Positions 1 to 6,297 of a DNA stretch of 6,363 nt are shown one piece after another. Each line of letters begins with the position of its first letter. The stretch's first letter is position 1. Source of the DNA: Armatimonadota bacterium (GTDB lineage: Bacteria > Sysuimicrobiota > Sysuimicrobiia > Sysuimicrobiales > JACQTN01); contig JACQTN010000032.1 of assembly GCA_016210785.1 (NCBI GenBank), positions 1 to 6,363 of the forward strand. The letters are read 5' to 3'. The notes beneath the pieces were generated by a model. It had not been told where the DNA came from. It searched no databases and worked only from the letters and a program-made list of their open reading frames with translations. Made by a program: the position numbers and the translations under genes.

Positions 1-716
1 CGGTGAAGCCGTACGACATGCGCGAGGTCATCCGGCTCATCGTGGATCACGGAGAGTTTCTGGAAGTGCACGCCGCCTTTGCGCCCAACATCCTGGTGGG
101 GTTTGCGCGCCTCAACGGCCGGCCGGTGGGCATCGTGGCGCAGCAGCCCGCGGTGCTGGCCGGCGTGCTGGACATCAACTCGTCGGCGAAGGCGGGCCGC
201 TTCGTCCGCTTCTGCGACTGCTTCAACATTCCGCTGGTGACCTTCGTGGACGTGCCGGGGTTCATGCCGGGTGTGGCGCAGGAGCACGGGGGCATCATCA
301 AGCACGGTGCGATGCTGCTGTACGCCTACTGCGAGGCTACCGTGCCCAAGCTGGCGGTGATCACGCGGAAGGCCTACGGGGGCGCCTACGACGTGATGAG
401 CAGCCAGCACATCCGGGGCGATCTGAACCTGGCCTGGCCCACCGCGGAGATCGCGGTGATGGGTCCGGACGGCGCCATCGAGATCATCTTCCGCAAGGAA
501 CTGGCGGAGGCCAAGGATCCCGAAGCGCTGAAGGCCCGGCTCGTGGCCGACTACCGGGCGCGCTTCGCCAACCCGTACATCGCCGCCGCGCGTGGCTACA
601 TCGACGATGTCATCGAGCCGCGGGAAAGCCGGCCCCGCCTGATCGCCGCGCTGGAGGTGCTGCAGAACAAGCACGTCACCAACCCGCGCCGCAAACACGG
701 GAATATTCCGCTGTAA
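1..716 (+). CDS. pccB: Propionyl-CoA carboxylase beta subunit (carboxyltransferase), C-terminal part, 5' truncated
   Basis: This subunit moves the carboxyl group from carboxybiotin to an acyl-CoA, most likely propionyl-CoA, giving methylmalonyl-CoA in the cytoplasm. The reading frame is open from the window edge, so the GTG at position 3 is an internal codon, not the start; about 237 of the usual 510-540 residues are present. The visible part is the C-terminal crotonase-fold half. It contains VDVPGFMPG (residues 82-90 counted from position 3), GGIIKHGA (96-103), [14 protein letters not shown] (121-134), [11 protein letters not shown] (144-154) and the family's closing KHGNIPL (231-237). Asp130 in GGAYDVM lies 107 residues from the C-terminus. 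From memory this matches the Asp that favours propionyl-CoA over acetyl-CoA in Streptomyces PccB. Only 30 bases separate its TAA from the convergent patatin stop. Its BC and BCCP partners lie 3.3 kb downstream beyond the patatin gene. Family assignment is very secure; substrate choice is inferred from Asp130 and the mutase neighbour. Confidence 0.95.
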   Translation, partial: VKPYDMREVIRLIVDHGEFLEVHAAFAPNILVGFARLNGRPVGIVAQQPAVLAGVLDINSSAKAGRFVRFCDCFNIPLVTFVDVPGFMPGVAQEHGGIIKHGAMLLYAYCEATVPKLAVITRKAYGGAYDVMSSQHIRGDLNLAWPTAEIAVMGPDGAIEIIFRKELAEAKDPEALKARLVADYRARFANPYIAAARGYIDDVIEPRESRPRLIAALEVLQNKHVTNPRRKHGNIPL

Positions 717-746
717 CCCCGATCGGAGGAGAGGAACCGGGTCTGC

Positions 747-3440
747 TCAGGATCCGGCTCCACCTCCACGCCGGGCCCTGAGGCCCGCGCTCACCGCGAC
801 CGCGGCCGCGGCCTGGCGCCGGCCAGCCGTGCCCCAGAGCAGGAGCAGCACGGCGGCCAGGAGCGCTGCGCCCAACACCAGCGCCTCCCGGGGCGACAGG
901 GACAGCCGCGCCGCTGCCCAGGCCGTCCACCACGGGCCGGCGGCCGCGCCGGCCATCACGCCCACGACCGCGGCCGCCGGCACGATGATCCACAGGTACC
1001 ATCCCGCCACCGCGCCCAGCAGGAACAGCAGCAGGCCGGTGGCGGCGATCCAGACCATGCTCCCGAGCCACCGGGTGATTTCCTTGATGGAGTACTGCCC
1101 CAGGAGGTAGCCGGCACCGAACAGCAGCAGCCCGTAGCCGAGGACGCCCCACACCAGCGAGGCCGGCGCGCCGGGCAGCAGGCGGCTCGCCACCCGCAGG
1201 AGCACGGAGACGCCGCGCAGGAGGCGGCTCACCCAGTCGAGGACCGCGGTGGGCACGTAAGGGTTGCCGCGGCCCAGTGTCAGCGAGGTGTCCACCAGAT
1301 AGTGCATCGTGGCCCGCACCTTCTCCGGCGGTAGAGAGGACAGCGCCTCACCGCCGGAGCCGATCCACCTGCCGTTGGCGGCGCGGTCGCCGACCGCCGG
1401 GCGCGGCAGCGGTGGCTTCTGCGGTCTGGCGGTCTGGTACCGGGCGTACTCGTCCTCCAGGATCTCGGCCTGCGCCAGGCGCAGGCGGGCCTGCAGGTCC
1501 TCTGCCCTGCCCAGCGTGGGGTAGACGCTGGCCATCAGGTTGAGCAGGACTTCCGCAGCGTCCAGCCGGCCCCAGATGTAATCGTTGCGGCGCCACCGTT
1601 CCTCCAGGAACCCGCCCATGTGCCCGAGGATCTCCCCGGCCAGCTTCACCCGCGCGGTGCCGTCCTTCCCCGGGGGCACCGGGAGGATCAGATCGAGGTT
1701 GCGCGCGTCCAGGGGGCTGATGCGGACGAACCGGATGTCGAGCTTGTGGTGCAGGTCCGTGGTGGCGTCGAGGGCGTAGTCCACCAGGTCGTGGTGTTTG
1801 AACGCATCAAACAGCGCCACCCCCACTTCCGCAGCGCCCAGGGCAGGATCCAGGGCCGTTTGGTCCGGCCTCCCGCACACGCGCAGGCAGATCTCCCGGA
1901 AGCGGTCGTGCGTCATGGCCTGCGCGCCCACGTCCCGCTCGATGGCCCGGAGGCGGGCCGCGACGTGGGGGGCCGTCGTCCAGCCGTCCACGCGCGCCAC
2001 GAACTTCTCCATCTCCCGCTTCAACTGGACCGAGGCCTGCGCCACGTCCTCCTTGAGCACGGGCTGCCACGCGTCGATCCAGCGCCCGAAGTTGAAAGGG
2101 CTGTGTCCTTCCGGCCCTGGCGGCGTCCGGGGATACAGCGCGTCCAGGAGCGCGTTGAGGTGCTCGTACAGCACCTCTTTGATGCTGGGCTCCGCCGCCG
2201 CAGGATCTCTGATCAACGGCTGCGGGCCGGCCGCCGGGGGCTCGCCCCAGACCGTACGGTTGACCTCGCGGATCAGCGCGCGGAGCCACCGCAGGTAGAA
2301 GTCGACGTCGCGCGCCGCGGCCACCACCTGCCCGGCCCAGGCGGCCTCCTCCCACCCTGCCCTCCCCGCCACATCCGCCACGCTCTTCCACCGGGCGGTG
2401 CGGAGGTGGTCGTAGGCCAGGAACATTTCGTCGAACCGGATGCTGGCGAGTCCTTCCTGCCCGCCTCCCCATAGGCGGGCCGCCACGCCGTCGCGGTGCG
2501 GCTCCATCGCCTGCATGACGCACTCGTGGTAGGCGCGGCGCCGGTTGAACTCCTCCATGTCTGTAGCCGCCAGCCAGATGTTGCCCTTGATGCCCAGGAA
2601 GGGGACTTGCAGGGCGACCTCGCCGACGGACGGCTTGCGCGGGGCCGGGGCATCGAGGCTGTCCGGGTTTGGTTCCACGAAGATCACGAAGCGGTTGGTG
2701 CGGTAGGCCGCCTTCTTGTTGCGGATCGTCTTGACGGCGTGGCCCACCGGCTGGTTGTCCAGCAGGCCGCCGTCCGCATAGTACGCGGGGCGCCCCGACA
2801 ACGGGTCGGTCATTTCCACCGTGGGGAAGACCACGGGAAACGCCGAGGTGGCCAGCGCCGCGTTGACCAGGTCGTCCACCCGGTCGGTGCGCCGGAAGTC
2901 GGCCGCGGAGAAGGTGATGGGGTCCTCCCTGGTCACCACCACGGCCTGACTCCCCAGGGCATCGGTGAGGATGCGGCGCCGCCCGCCCAGGTTCGTGCGG
3001 GTGACGGTGACGACAATGTCGTCGGCACCCTGGCGCGTCCGCTCGTACTCCGCCCCGTTGGCGCGCAGGGCCTGCGCCATCGGCTTCCGGATCGCGGTGC
3101 TGTCCAGCAGTGACTCCGGAGGCGTGTCGCGGTACTTCAGCCCCTCCAGGTCGGCCTGCTCGAGCCAGAGGTCGTGCAGCGCGCCGAAATCGGCGCCGGT
3201 GCTGAGCGCGCTCCCCAGGAAGACGGCGTTGATCCCGCCCGCGGAAGCCCCCGTGATGATGTCCAGTGCCAGCCGGCCGCCGGCCTGCCGCAGCGCCTCG
3301 CCGTAGGCGCCCATGCCCCTGGCCGCCCGCCACAGCTCGTGCGCCACACCCGCTTCATAGACCGTGAGCGCGATCCCGCCGCTCATGGCCAGCGCGATGC
3401 GGATCTCGTCGATGACCCGCGCGCCGGTCCCTGCGTGCAT
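747..3440 (-). CDS. Patatin-like phospholipase with DUF3376-type C-terminal region and membrane anchor
   Basis: A large patatin-like protein, probably a lipid acyl hydrolase using a Ser-Asp dyad; its substrate is unknown. Numbering is from the ATG at 3440 (897 aa). An oxyanion-loop segment MSGGIALTVYEAGV lies at about 19-32. The nucleophile elbow GASAGG is at 64-69 with Ser66, and ADGGLLDNQPV at about 223-233 carries Asp224. The far region RFVRISPLDARNLDL, KLAGEILGHMGGFLEERWRRNDYIWGRLDAAEV (about 570-630, quoted in pieces) fits the 'patatin-like protein' family carrying DUF3376. Four hydrophobic stretches follow, at about 762-780, 792-812, 814-836 and 852-869, so the C-terminus is probably membrane-embedded with the catalytic domain cytoplasmic; no signal peptide is seen. 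A GTG at 3512 would add 24 low-complexity residues but has no Shine-Dalgarno, whereas the ATG at 3440 has GGAG five bases upstream. It lies opposite to and between the carboxylase genes, so a role in propionyl-CoA metabolism is not implied. Confidence 0.88.
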   Translation of the reverse strand: MHAGTGARVIDEIRIALAMSGGIALTVYEAGVAHELWRAARGMGAYGEALRQAGGRLALDIITGASAGGINAVFLGSALSTGADFGALHDLWLEQADLEGLKYRDTPPESLLDSTAIRKPMAQALRANGAEYERTRQGADDIVVTVTRTNLGGRRRILTDALGSQAVVVTREDPITFSAADFRRTDRVDDLVNAALATSAFPVVFPTVEMTDPLSGRPAYYADGGLLDNQPVGHAVKTIRNKKAAYRTNRFVIFVEPNPDSLDAPAPRKPSVGEVALQVPFLGIKGNIWLAATDMEEFNRRRAYHECVMQAMEPHRDGVAARLWGGGQEGLASIRFDEMFLAYDHLRTARWKSVADVAGRAGWEEAAWAGQVVAAARDVDFYLRWLRALIREVNRTVWGEPPAAGPQPLIRDPAAAEPSIKEVLYEHLNALLDALYPRTPPGPEGHSPFNFGRWIDAWQPVLKEDVAQASVQLKREMEKFVARVDGWTTAPHVAARLRAIERDVGAQAMTHDRFREICLRVCGRPDQTALDPALGAAEVGVALFDAFKHHDLVDYALDATTDLHHKLDIRFVRISPLDARNLDLILPVPPGKDGTARVKLAGEILGHMGGFLEERWRRNDYIWGRLDAAEVLLNLMASVYPTLGRAEDLQARLRLAQAEILEDEYARYQTARPQKPPLPRPAVGDRAANGRWIGSGGEALSSLPPEKVRATMHYLVDTSLTLGRGNPYVPTAVLDWVSRLLRGVSVLLRVASRLLPGAPASLVWGVLGYGLLLFGAGYLLGQYSIKEITRWLGSMVWIAATGLLLFLLGAVAGWYLWIIVPAAAVVGVMAGAAAGPWWTAWAAARLSLSPREALVLGAALLAAVLLLLWGTAGRRQAAAAVAVSAGLRARRGGGAGS

Positions 3441-3445
3441 CCCTG

Positions 3446-3449
3446 CTCC
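3446..3449 (-). promoter_or_regulatory. Shine-Dalgarno that decides the patatin start
   Basis: On the minus strand GGAG is followed by the five bases CAGGG and then ATG (3440-3438). The upstream in-frame GTG at 3512 is preceded by TTCCTCC, which is the complement of a ribosome-binding site rather than one. This favours the shorter protein. The conserved patatin fold begins only at about residue 12 of that version, so nothing conserved is lost. Confidence 0.6.
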
Positions 3450-3520
3450 GTGTGCCGCCGGGGCGTTGCCCACCGCCGTGCCCTCCCCGTGCAGATTTTG
3501 GGGTCTTGACACGGAGGAAC

Positions 3521-3536
3521 ATTCCGTTCACGGAAT
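3521..3536. promoter_or_regulatory. Candidate operator: perfect inverted repeat in the divergent control region
   Basis: ATTCCG-TTCA-CGGAAT is a perfect 6-base inverted repeat around a 4-base spacer, and GGAAC just before it (3516-3520) adds a third GGAA/TTCC half-site. It lies upstream of the patatin start at 3440 and about 60-75 bases upstream of the predicted transcription start of the GNAT-carboxylase operon. Size and shape suit a dimeric regulator of TetR or GntR type, but the regulator cannot be named. If the patatin gene really began at GTG 3512, the site would sit directly against its start. Confidence 0.4.
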
Positions 3537-3560
3537 CTCTTTCCCTGGCTCCTAGGTGTC

Positions 3561-3590
3561 TTTACAGGCCCCGCCGTTGTTTCGTACACT
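3561..3590 (+). promoter_or_regulatory. Promoter of the GNAT-carboxylase operon, probably giving a leaderless mRNA
   Basis: TTTACA (3561-3566) matches the sigma-70 -35 consensus at five of six bases. It is followed after 18 bases by TACACT (3585-3590), a TAnnnT-type -10 element matching four of six. Six bases separate the -10 from the ATG at 3597, so transcription would start at or next to the A of the start codon. No Shine-Dalgarno is seen before this ATG. A -10 box placed just before the ATG is the typical leaderless arrangement in Deinococcus, many actinobacteria and other high-GC groups. Confidence 0.6.
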
Positions 3591-3596
3591 TGTGGT

Positions 3597-4058
3597 ATGA
3601 GGCTGGACTACGTACAGGCGGGCGACAAGAAGTTCCGCGATTGGATGCGGCGCTACCGGGAGGAGCTGGGCGGCGAGCCACCCTCAGAGGCCTGGCTCGA
3701 CAAGTACCTCACCGCCATCTTCAACGAGCAGGGCAAGCACCGCCACATCTGGTGGGCGGTGGACGAGGGCAAGCGCGTCGGGTTCGCCATCGCCATGCTC
3801 ACCCCCAGCCACCTGGACTCGTTGCGCGTGCAGGGAAACATCGGGGAGTTCTATATCTATCCCGAGTTCCGCCGCGAGGGCTACGGCCGCCGGCTGGCCA
3901 CCGAGGTGATCAACTTCCTGGCCTCGCACGGCGCGTCGGAGATCCACTGCACGGTGCTGGTCGGCAACGTGGGCGGCCTCCGCTTCTGGGAAACGATGGG
4001 GTTCCAGCTCACGCGCTACCATCTGAGCGCGGTCGCCCCTCGACTCGCCCCCCGGTGA
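3597..4058 (+). CDS. GNAT-family N-acetyltransferase
   Basis: A 153-residue single-domain GNAT enzyme, expected to transfer an acyl group (usually acetyl) from CoA to an amine; the acceptor is unknown. The core is intact: a beta strand IGEFYIYPEFR (82-92) runs into the CoA-pyrophosphate loop R92-R-E-G95-Y-G97, followed by the helix RRLATEVINFLASHG (98-112). The strand EIHCTVLVGN (115-124) ends at Asn124, and the closing motif FWETMGF (130-136) is typical of the fold. The first 45 residues are charged and helical. The ATG start sits six bases after a -10 box with no ribosome-binding site, which suggests leaderless translation. Its TGA lies six bases before the biotin carboxylase GTG, so it is very likely co-transcribed with the carboxylase genes. 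Acylation of a carboxylase, mutase or acyl-CoA synthetase is possible but inferred from position only. Confidence 0.9.
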   Translation: MRLDYVQAGDKKFRDWMRRYREELGGEPPSEAWLDKYLTAIFNEQGKHRHIWWAVDEGKRVGFAIAMLTPSHLDSLRVQGNIGEFYIYPEFRREGYGRRLATEVINFLASHGASEIHCTVLVGNVGGLRFWETMGFQLTRYHLSAVAPRLAPR

Positions 4059-4064
4059 GGACGG

Positions 4065-5636
4065 GTGCCTGAACCCGCCGACACGTCCGCGGACGCTGTC
4101 CGGGATCTGCGGCGTCGTCCCGATGTGCCAGGGGGGTCGGCGGGAGGCCGGGGCCGAGACCGGCCGCTCTTCCGCCGGGTGCTGGTCGCCAACCGGGGCG
4201 AGATCGCCGTCCGCGTGATCCGGGCCTGCCGCGACCTGGGCATGGAGGCGGTCGCGGTGTACTCGGTGCCCGACCGGTACGCGCCCCATGCCCGTCTGGC
4301 CGATGCCGCCTACCCCCTGCGCGGTGCCGCCCCCCACGAGAGCTACCTCAACATCGACGCCCTCATCGATATCGCCCGCCAGGCCGGCGCGGAGGCCCTG
4401 CACCCCGGCTACGGCTTTCTCGCGGAGAACCCGCTGCTGGCAGACGCATGCGGCGCTGCCGGGATCGCCTTCGTGGGGCCGCCGGCGGTGGTCCTGCGGT
4501 TGTGCGGGGACAAGGCCGTAGCCCGGGAGCGCATCGTCGCCGCGGGCGTCCCGGTGCTGCCGGGCACCTCGCCCATCGCCGACGTCGAGGCGCCCGCGGC
4601 GGCCCGGCGCGTCGGCTTTCCGCTGCTCATCAAGGCGGTCGGCGGCGGCGGTGGCAAAGGGATCCACCTGGTGCGCACGCCGGAGGATCTCCCGGGCGCG
4701 CTGCGCCTGGCGCGAGGCGAGGCGCTCACCGCCTTCGGCGACGGCCGCGTTTACCTGGAGCGGTGGGTGGAGCGCGCCCGCCACGTGGAGATCCAGATCC
4801 TGGCCGACCACCGCGCCGGAGTCATCCACCTGGGCGAGCGGGAGTGCTCGGTGCAGCGGCGCCACCAGAAGCTCATCGAGGAGTCACCGTCGCCTGCGCT
4901 CACCCCGGCGCTGCGCGGGCGCATGGGCGAGGCGGCGGTGGCGGTGGCGCGGGCCCTGGACTACCGCAACGCCGGCACGGTGGAGTTCCTGGTGGAGGGT
5001 GACAGCTTCTATTTTCTCGAGGTGAACGCCCGTATCCAGGTGGAGCATCCGGTGACGGAGCTGGTCGCCGGCCTCGATCTGGTGCAGTGGCAGTTCCGGC
5101 TGGCCGGGGGCGAGCCGCTGCCCTTCGGCCAGGAGGCGGTGCGCCTGTCCGGTCACGCTCTGCAGTGCCGCATCTCCGCCGAGGACCCGCACGCGCAGTT
5201 CCTCCCCTCCGTGGGCCGCATCGCCGCCGTCGTGGAGCCGGGCGGCCCGGGCATCCGCGTGGACAGCGGCGTGCAGGCGGGCACGGAGGTGAGCCGGCAC
5301 TACGACCCGCTGCTGTGCAAGGTGATCGCCTGGGGCGAGACGCGCGAGGCCGCCATCGCCCGCATGCGCCGGGCGCTGGGCGAGACGGTGATCGCCGGCG
5401 TGCAGACCACCATCCCCTTCCACCGGTGGGCCGTGGAAGAGCCCTCCTTCGCGCAGGGGACCTACGACACCCGCTTGATCGAGGACCGCTGGGAGCGCCG
5501 GCCCGCGCCCGCGTCTCCTCCCGAGGCGGTGCTGCTGGTGGCCGCGGCCCACGCCTACCTGCGCGACCGCACCGTCCGGATTCCCGAGTACCGGCGCGCG
5601 GCGCCGCGCAGCCCGTGGCGCGAGCAGGACCAGTGA
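4065..5636 (+). CDS. pccA: Biotin carboxylase subunit of acyl-CoA (propionyl-CoA) carboxylase
   Basis: Carboxylates biotin on the carrier protein using ATP and bicarbonate, the first half-reaction of the carboxylase. The BC N-domain starts with RRVLVANRGEIAVRVIRAC (37-55). Lys150 (CGDK), Lys190 (LLIK) and the glycine loop GGGGGKG (193-199) form the ATP-grasp site. His240, Cys261, Gln264, His267 and Lys269 (HVEIQIL; ECSVQRRHQK) match the conserved active-site set. Glu307 and the ENRQVE residues Glu319, Asn321, Arg323, Gln325, Val326, Glu327 (FLEVNARIQVEHPVTE) are intact, as is Arg369 (CRISAEDP). The GTG start has GAGG four bases upstream, overlapping the GNAT stop. It gives a 34-residue polar, Arg-rich extension before the family's usual start, and no better start is seen nearer the domain. 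The tail 486-519 (AVLLVAAAHAYL to SPWRE) resembles the opening helix of the BT linker domain of single-chain alpha subunits. No carrier domain is present; it follows as a separate gene. Also annotatable as accC. Confidence 0.95.
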   Translation: MPEPADTSADAVRDLRRRPDVPGGSAGGRGRDRPLFRRVLVANRGEIAVRVIRACRDLGMEAVAVYSVPDRYAPHARLADAAYPLRGAAPHESYLNIDALIDIARQAGAEALHPGYGFLAENPLLADACGAAGIAFVGPPAVVLRLCGDKAVARERIVAAGVPVLPGTSPIADVEAPAAARRVGFPLLIKAVGGGGGKGIHLVRTPEDLPGALRLARGEALTAFGDGRVYLERWVERARHVEIQILADHRAGVIHLGERECSVQRRHQKLIEESPSPALTPALRGRMGEAAVAVARALDYRNAGTVEFLVEGDSFYFLEVNARIQVEHPVTELVAGLDLVQWQFRLAGGEPLPFGQEAVRLSGHALQCRISAEDPHAQFLPSVGRIAAVVEPGGPGIRVDSGVQAGTEVSRHYDPLLCKVIAWGETREAAIARMRRALGETVIAGVQTTIPFHRWAVEEPSFAQGTYDTRLIEDRWERRPAPASPPEAVLLVAAAHAYLRDRTVRIPEYRRAAPRSPWREQDQ

Positions 5637-5655
5637 CGCCGAAGAGCACCCGACG

Positions 5656-6156
5656 ATGCCGGCGTACGAAGTGGAGTGGGAAGATCAGGTGGCCGTCGTT
5701 GAGGTGGCCGGGGACGCGCGCGACCTCACTCTGACCTTCGGCGGGCGCAGGGTCGCGGTGGAGATGATCCCGGTGGCTCCCGGCCACTGCCTGGCGCGCA
5801 TCGACGGAACAGCCCTCGCGATCGCGATGCGCGAGGACGGGGACGGGCTCGTCATCGACACGGGATGGGAGCGGTACCGCCTCAGGGTGCGGCGGCGGCT
5901 GCCCATCCCCACCCGCCGGGGGACCCGCGGGGGTCGCGAGACGGCGCGCGCCGTGCCGGCGCCGATGCCGGGGCTGCTGGTCTCGGTGGAGGTCCGCGAA
6001 GGTGACCCGGTGCGGGCGGGCCAGGTGGTGGCTATCATGGAAGCGATGAAGATGCGCATGGAGATCCGGGCGCCGGCGGCGGGCACGGTGAAGCGCGTCC
6101 ACGCCCGGGGCGGGGTGGAGATCACCGGAGGCCAACCCATCGTCACGCTGGAGTGA
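5656..6156 (+). CDS. Biotin carboxyl carrier protein with N-terminal BT-like domain
   Basis: Carries biotin between the carboxylase and carboxyltransferase sites. The C-terminal biotinyl domain spans about 98-166: APMPG (102-106), the acceptor motif EAMKM with Lys132 as the biotinylated residue, then APAAGTVKRV and the closing GGQPIVTLE. Residues 1-80 are rich in short beta strands (EVEWEDQVAVVEV, LTLTFGGRRVAVEM, ALAIAMREDGDGLVID) and look like the barrel part of the BT domain that joins BC and BCCP in single-chain alpha subunits. A basic, Pro- and Gly-containing linker (79-97) joins the two. Length (166 aa) suits an AccB-like subunit, but the N-terminal half differs from E. coli AccB. The gene starts 19 bases after the biotin carboxylase stop in another frame. 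The ribosome-binding site is weak (GAAGAG, nine bases before ATG), so translation may depend on ribosomes arriving from upstream. The gene symbol is left open because accB and a split pccA are both reasonable. Confidence 0.93.
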   Translation: MPAYEVEWEDQVAVVEVAGDARDLTLTFGGRRVAVEMIPVAPGHCLARIDGTALAIAMREDGDGLVIDTGWERYRLRVRRRLPIPTRRGTRGGRETARAVPAPMPGLLVSVEVREGDPVRAGQVVAIMEAMKMRMEIRAPAAGTVKRVHARGGVEITGGQPIVTLE

Positions 6157-6167
6157 GTAAGGAACCC

Positions 6168-6245
6168 ATGCGCAGGATCGGCGTGCCGAATCCGAGCATA
6201 GGGGACGAATCGGCGGGGGGACAGCCACTGGTCACGATAGAATAA
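6168..6245 (+). pseudogene. Relic of a second biotin carboxyl carrier C-terminus (25 codons)
   Basis: The frame encodes MRRIGVPNPSIGDE followed by SAGGQPLVTIE and TAA. The ending GGQPLVTIE matches the end of the intact carrier just upstream (GGQPIVTLE) at seven of nine residues, with I/L swaps at the other two. The earlier RRIGV and GDE fit the usual carrier tail pattern 'GTVRRIxV..GDxVxxGQPLVTIE', with about three or four extra residues (PNPS). The acceptor-lysine half of the domain is missing, so the product could not be biotinylated. Five of the seven shared residues use a different synonymous codon from the upstream copy and two Ile codons are ATA, so it is not a recent duplicate. TAAGGA lies four bases before the ATG, and a GTG at 6153 overlapping the carrier stop is also in frame, so a 25-30 residue peptide may still be made. 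I call it a gene remnant; a functional small protein is the alternative. Confidence 0.55.
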
Positions 6246-6282
6246 GGAGGCGAGTCCGCCGCACGGGGCAGCGTCCGACCAC

Positions 6283-6289
6283 AGGGGAG
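6283..6289 (+). promoter_or_regulatory. Ribosome-binding site of the mutase gene
   Basis: AGGGGAG lies eight bases before the ATG at 6298. A second purine run, GGAAGG, ends one base before the ATG and is too close to act. This supports the ATG at 6298 as the mutase start. Confidence 0.5.
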
Positions 6290-6297
6290 TGGAAGGC

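Noticed and set aside
728..767. Possible bidirectional terminator between the convergent pccB and patatin stops
   Set aside because: The arms 728-740 and 754-767 pair only with two mismatches and a bulge around a 13-base loop, and there is no T-run on either strand.
772..787. Perfect CGGGCC-CTGA-GGCCCG inverted repeat
   Set aside because: It lies inside the patatin coding sequence, has no T-run after it, and short GC palindromes are expected at this base composition.
1807..3333. Long open frame on the minus strand in a second frame of the patatin gene, and several plus-strand frames opposite it
   Set aside because: These are compositional shadows: Arg/Gly/Pro-rich translations with no domain, no ribosome-binding site and full overlap with a gene whose motifs are clear.
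3506..3511. Perfect TTGACA box on the plus strand
   Set aside because: No acceptable -10 element lies 16-19 bases downstream; the TTTACA/TACACT pair nearer the gene is better.
4634..4660. Dense GGC/GGT repeat-like tract
   Set aside because: It encodes the glycine-rich ATP-binding loop of the biotin carboxylase and needs no other explanation.
6238..6243. TAGAAT as an internal -10 for the mutase gene
   Set aside because: The position for a -35 box is a run of G, and the bases are part of the carrier relic's end, so it is probably chance.
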